The notes under the pieces: model-generated
The model's database searches: none
What the model was told of the DNA's origin: nothing
Seen by the model: only the letters and a program-made list of their open reading frames with translations
Program-made: the position numbers and the translations under genes
Part shown: positions 6,359-8,800 of the stretch, piece by piece
Layout of the letters: the number at the start of each line of letters is the position of its first letter
How positions within the stretch are numbered: position 1 is the first letter of the stretch
Source of the DNA: an uncultured Lachnospiraceae bacterium
GTDB taxonomy: Bacteria > Bacillota_A > Clostridia > Lachnospirales > Lachnospiraceae
Reading direction: 5' to 3'
Assembly (NCBI GenBank): GCA_947564305.1
Contig: CANOBT010000207.1
Location: forward strand, 1 to 8,800
Length of the DNA: 8,800 nt

Positions 6359-7471
6359 TTGAAATTACAGAGACTAACAGCGATTTTATTATCTGCACTG
6401 ACGGTCACTTCTTTACTGGCAGGATGCAGCAGAAACAATACAAATCATCCGAGTACTCATTCCACAGCAAAAGGTGTGGAAATAGAAATTTTAAGACCGG
6501 AAGAAGAGATTACAGAATTAGAATCTGGATTGTCTATGGTGAATTTTGAAGGAAATGATGGATTTGAGCAGTTCTTAGAACAGGGAGGCGCATCCAGTGA
6601 CGAGGGAGTCATCGAGTTTCTTGCAAATAATCTGGGTGAAGATGTTATCGGATTATTGTTTGGAAACAATCCTTTTGGATGCAGCACTCTGGCAGTTACT
6701 GGAGAAAATGGAGAAGCAATGTTCGGAAGAAATTTTGACTGGAATACCTGTGAAGCATTGATTGTAACCTCCACACCGGAGAATGGTTATGCATCCATCT
6801 CTACTGTGAATCGGGATTTAATTTCTAGTACAGGTGTTCCGGTAGACAGATTGTCGGACAATATTCAGGCAATGGTAAGCCTTTATGCACCGCTTGATGG
6901 CATGAATGAAGAAGGTTTGGCGGTATCGGTGAACATGATTCAAGATACGGATATCATTGAACAGAATACGGACAGACCGGATATTACAACGACTACAGCT
7001 ATTCGTTTGATGTTGAATCAGGCGGCGAATGTAGAGGAAGCATTGGAACTTTTGGAACAGTATGATATGCATGCATCCATGGGAATGATGGTACACTTTG
7101 CAATCGCTGACAGAAGCGGTCGAAGTGTGGTTGTAGAATATGTGGATAATGAAATGATGGTGACAGAGACACCGATTGTTACCAACTTTTATCTGGCAGA
7201 GGGAGAAAAGCAGGGAATCGGAACTGCGCAGTCCCATGAAAGGTTTGATATTTTGAAAAATCTTCTGGAGGAGAAAGAAACCTTTACACAGGAAGATGTG
7301 AGAGACGCTTTAAACAGTGTAAGCAAGAGAAATTTCGGGGAGTTTGAATCCACAGAATGGAGCATTATATGCAATCTGGAAAGTGGTCAGGTGCAGTATT
7401 ATCACAGAGAAAATTATAATGACGTATATACCCTGTCGTGTCCCGGCACGCCAGCCGCAGGCATAAATTAG
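6359..7471 (+). CDS. Lipoprotein of the linear amide C-N hydrolase (choloylglycine hydrolase / acid ceramidase-like) family
   Basis: This 370-residue protein starts at TTG 6359, with AAAGGAG at 6343-6349. The N terminus is a lipoprotein signal peptide with lipobox LLAG-C23, so it should be anchored on the outer face of the membrane. After a low-complexity linker and an acidic helical segment (about 41-105) comes the Ntn-hydrolase core: Cys108 in FGCSTLAV is the probable nucleophile, GRNFDWN (123-129) supplies Arg124 and Asp127, and GMNEEGLAVSVN (181-192) and VTNFYL (274-279) are further family signatures. Enzymes of this group cleave linear amide bonds, as in bile salts, penicillin V or N-acyl amines; the substrate here is unknown. 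Because Cys108 is internal, activity probably needs cleavage before it. The ligase gene begins 43 bases downstream. Confidence 0.88.
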   Translation: MKLQRLTAILLSALTVTSLLAGCSRNNTNHPSTHSTAKGVEIEILRPEEEITELESGLSMVNFEGNDGFEQFLEQGGASSDEGVIEFLANNLGEDVIGLLFGNNPFGCSTLAVTGENGEAMFGRNFDWNTCEALIVTSTPENGYASISTVNRDLISSTGVPVDRLSDNIQAMVSLYAPLDGMNEEGLAVSVNMIQDTDIIEQNTDRPDITTTTAIRLMLNQAANVEEALELLEQYDMHASMGMMVHFAIADRSGRSVVVEYVDNEMMVTETPIVTNFYLAEGEKQGIGTAQSHERFDILKNLLEEKETFTQEDVRDALNSVSKRNFGEFESTEWSIICNLESGQVQYYHRENYNDVYTLSCPGTPAAGIN

Positions 7472-7514
7472 GGGATGCCCTTGGGTATACATTTGAAGCA
7501 GGAGGCGGACAGTA

Positions 7515-8800
7515 GTGAATTATATGAAAACATTATGGAATTTATATTGTTTGAAGAGCAACGTAAAAAGAGATAAAGAAGAAATAAAGGTACTGCAGGA
7601 TCAGAAACTCAGAAAACTTTTACATCATGCGTGGGAGCATTCTGCCTATTACAGAAAGACATTCGAGCGGGCTGGAATCAGAGAAAAAGATTTAGATACG
7701 CTTCCATTATCCTGTTTCCCGACCATTGATAAAAAGACACTCTTGGAATATTTCAATGAACTTGTTACAGTGCCAGACCTTATACAGGAGGGGATTCGTG
7801 CTTTTGATGAGAACGGACCGATAGATCGAAAAATATATTTAGGGAAATATCATGTAGTACATTCTTCTGGAAGTACCGGAAAGCCGGGGTATTTTGTCTA
7901 TGACGAAGCCGCATGGAGCGATATGCTTTTGGGAATTATCCGAGCAGCATTGTGGGATATGTCTATGGGAGAAATCGTAAAGCTGTTATTGCAGAAACCT
8001 CGAATTGTATATATAGCGGCAACGGATGGACGTTATGGCGGAGCAATGGCGGTGGGGGATGGCATTGACGGTGTCGGCGCCAGCCGGTTGTATCTTGATA
8101 TCAACGATCCATTAGAAGAATGGACGCAGAAACTTTGGGAATTTAAACCGAATATCGTCATTGGTTATCCATCTGCAATTAAAATTTTGGGAGAGCTGAT
8201 AGAAAAAGGTGAGGTTGGTTTAGATATAAAGAGAGTGATTTCTTGTGGAGAACCGTTGGGGGCAAGTTTAAGAAGGTATATGGAAACGATTTTTCAGTGC
8301 GAAGTGATTAACATTTATGCAGCCAGCGAGTCACTATGCCTGGGGGTTGAGACACACACTTCAGACGGAATGCTTCTTTTTGATGATATGAACGTTATTG
8401 AAGTGGAAAACAAAAAGATGTATCTTACAAGTTTATATAACTTCGCACAACCTTTGATCCGTTATGAGATTACGGATAATCTAACCTTAAGGGAAGCACC
8501 GGAAAATGGAAAATATCCATTTAGTTTAGCGACAGGGCTTCTTGGAAGAAATGAAGATATTCTTTGGTTCGAGGATGGGGCAGGACATCAGGAATTCCTG
8601 CATCCGCTTGCGATTGAAGGCTTTTGTATTGAGGGGCTAAAAGATTATCAGTTCAGTCAGGTTAGTAAAGATGCATTTGAGATGGAAGCGGAGATTGCAT
8701 CGGAAGAATTAAAAGAACCGATTAAGAAAGAAATGCTGAGTCAAATGAAAAAAATTCTACCTGTACGGTTGCTCTTAATGTTAATTCGATTCCCCACAAC
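7515..8800 (+). CDS. PaaK-like adenylate-forming ligase (phenylacetate-CoA ligase family), 3' end outside the window
   Basis: The frame is open from GTG 7515 to the right edge: 428 complete codons, no stop and no sign of a frameshift. GTG 7515 is chosen over ATG 7524 because GGAGG at 7501-7505 is nine bases from the GTG. An in-frame TGA lies at 7494-7496. Signatures: the nucleotide-binding loop SSGSTGKPG (117-125), GYPSAI, SCGEPLG, YAASES (268-273, the position of the YG.TE motif in adenylating enzymes), and PLIRYEITD followed by LLGRNED, the hinge region of the PaaK/CapK group. Such enzymes activate a carboxylate with ATP and usually form a CoA thioester. There is no signal peptide, so it should be cytoplasmic. 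The length suggests only a short stretch is missing. It is probably co-transcribed with the lipoprotein hydrolase. Confidence 0.88.
   Translation, partial: MNYMKTLWNLYCLKSNVKRDKEEIKVLQDQKLRKLLHHAWEHSAYYRKTFERAGIREKDLDTLPLSCFPTIDKKTLLEYFNELVTVPDLIQEGIRAFDENGPIDRKIYLGKYHVVHSSGSTGKPGYFVYDEAAWSDMLLGIIRAALWDMSMGEIVKLLLQKPRIVYIAATDGRYGGAMAVGDGIDGVGASRLYLDINDPLEEWTQKLWEFKPNIVIGYPSAIKILGELIEKGEVGLDIKRVISCGEPLGASLRRYMETIFQCEVINIYAASESLCLGVETHTSDGMLLFDDMNVIEVENKKMYLTSLYNFAQPLIRYEITDNLTLREAPENGKYPFSLATGLLGRNEDILWFEDGAGHQEFLHPLAIEGFCIEGLKDYQFSQVSKDAFEMEAEIASEELKEPIKKEMLSQMKKILPVRLLLMLIRFPT

Noticed and set aside
6818..7237. Minus-strand open frame of 139 codons inside the lipoprotein gene
   Set aside because: It lies wholly opposite a gene with clear family motifs, is rich in His, Cys and Arg as antisense shadows are, and lacks a ribosome binding site.
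7472..7500. Small GGG/CCC hairpin between the lipoprotein and ligase genes as a terminator
   Set aside because: The stem is only a few base pairs and no T run follows, so it should not stop transcription.
1..8800. Mobile element, phage, CRISPR or RNA gene
   Set aside because: No transposase or integrase motif, no terminal or regularly spaced repeats, and no tRNA or rRNA-like segment was seen on either strand.

Overview
The window looks like chromosomal DNA of a low-GC Gram-positive bacterium, most likely a gut-type Clostridia member such as Lachnospiraceae. This is an inference from AT-rich sequence, strong AGGAG-type ribosome binding sites, GTG and TTG starts, a VanS/VanR-like two-component pair and the gene families present. 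No sequence search was possible, so no species is claimed. No rRNA, tRNA, CRISPR array, insertion sequence or integrase is visible.

Layout. Positions 1-91 may hold the last codons of a gene entering from the left. A LysR-type regulator follows on the minus strand (148-1026) and ends at an intrinsic terminator (91-131). A 200-base divergent intergenic region contains a good minus-strand promoter for the regulator and a perfect inverted repeat, TTGATA-TGCC-TATCAA. The repeat covers that promoter's -35 box and lies just upstream of the probable rightward -10. Six plus-strand genes then run in close order: a flavoprotein with a compact cysteine motif (1227-1778), a sensor histidine kinase (1852-3363), its OmpR-family response regulator (3356-4051, overlapping the kinase), a hexapeptide-repeat O-acetyltransferase (4103-4675), an alpha/beta hydrolase (4694-5632) and a second flavoprotein paralogous to the first (5648-6187). 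A strong terminator with a TTCG loop (6201-6228) closes this unit.

A second plus-strand unit starts after a 171-base gap with candidate regulatory repeats. It encodes a lipoprotein of the linear amide C-N hydrolase (choloylglycine hydrolase / acid ceramidase-like) family (6359-7471), then a PaaK-like adenylate-forming ligase that is open to the right edge (7515-8800).

How the genes may work together (inference). The first unit resembles a small stress or redox module: a LysR regulator facing a flavoprotein, a membrane sensor pair, and three small-molecule-modifying or redox enzymes. No substrate can be assigned. The second unit joins a surface-anchored amidase with a cytoplasmic carboxylate-activating enzyme, suggesting release and then activation of an acyl group. 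The most useful leads are the lipid-anchored Ntn-type hydrolase with an internal catalytic cysteine, its pairing with the ligase, the two cysteine-motif flavoproteins flanking the signalling and enzyme genes, and the regulatory repeats.
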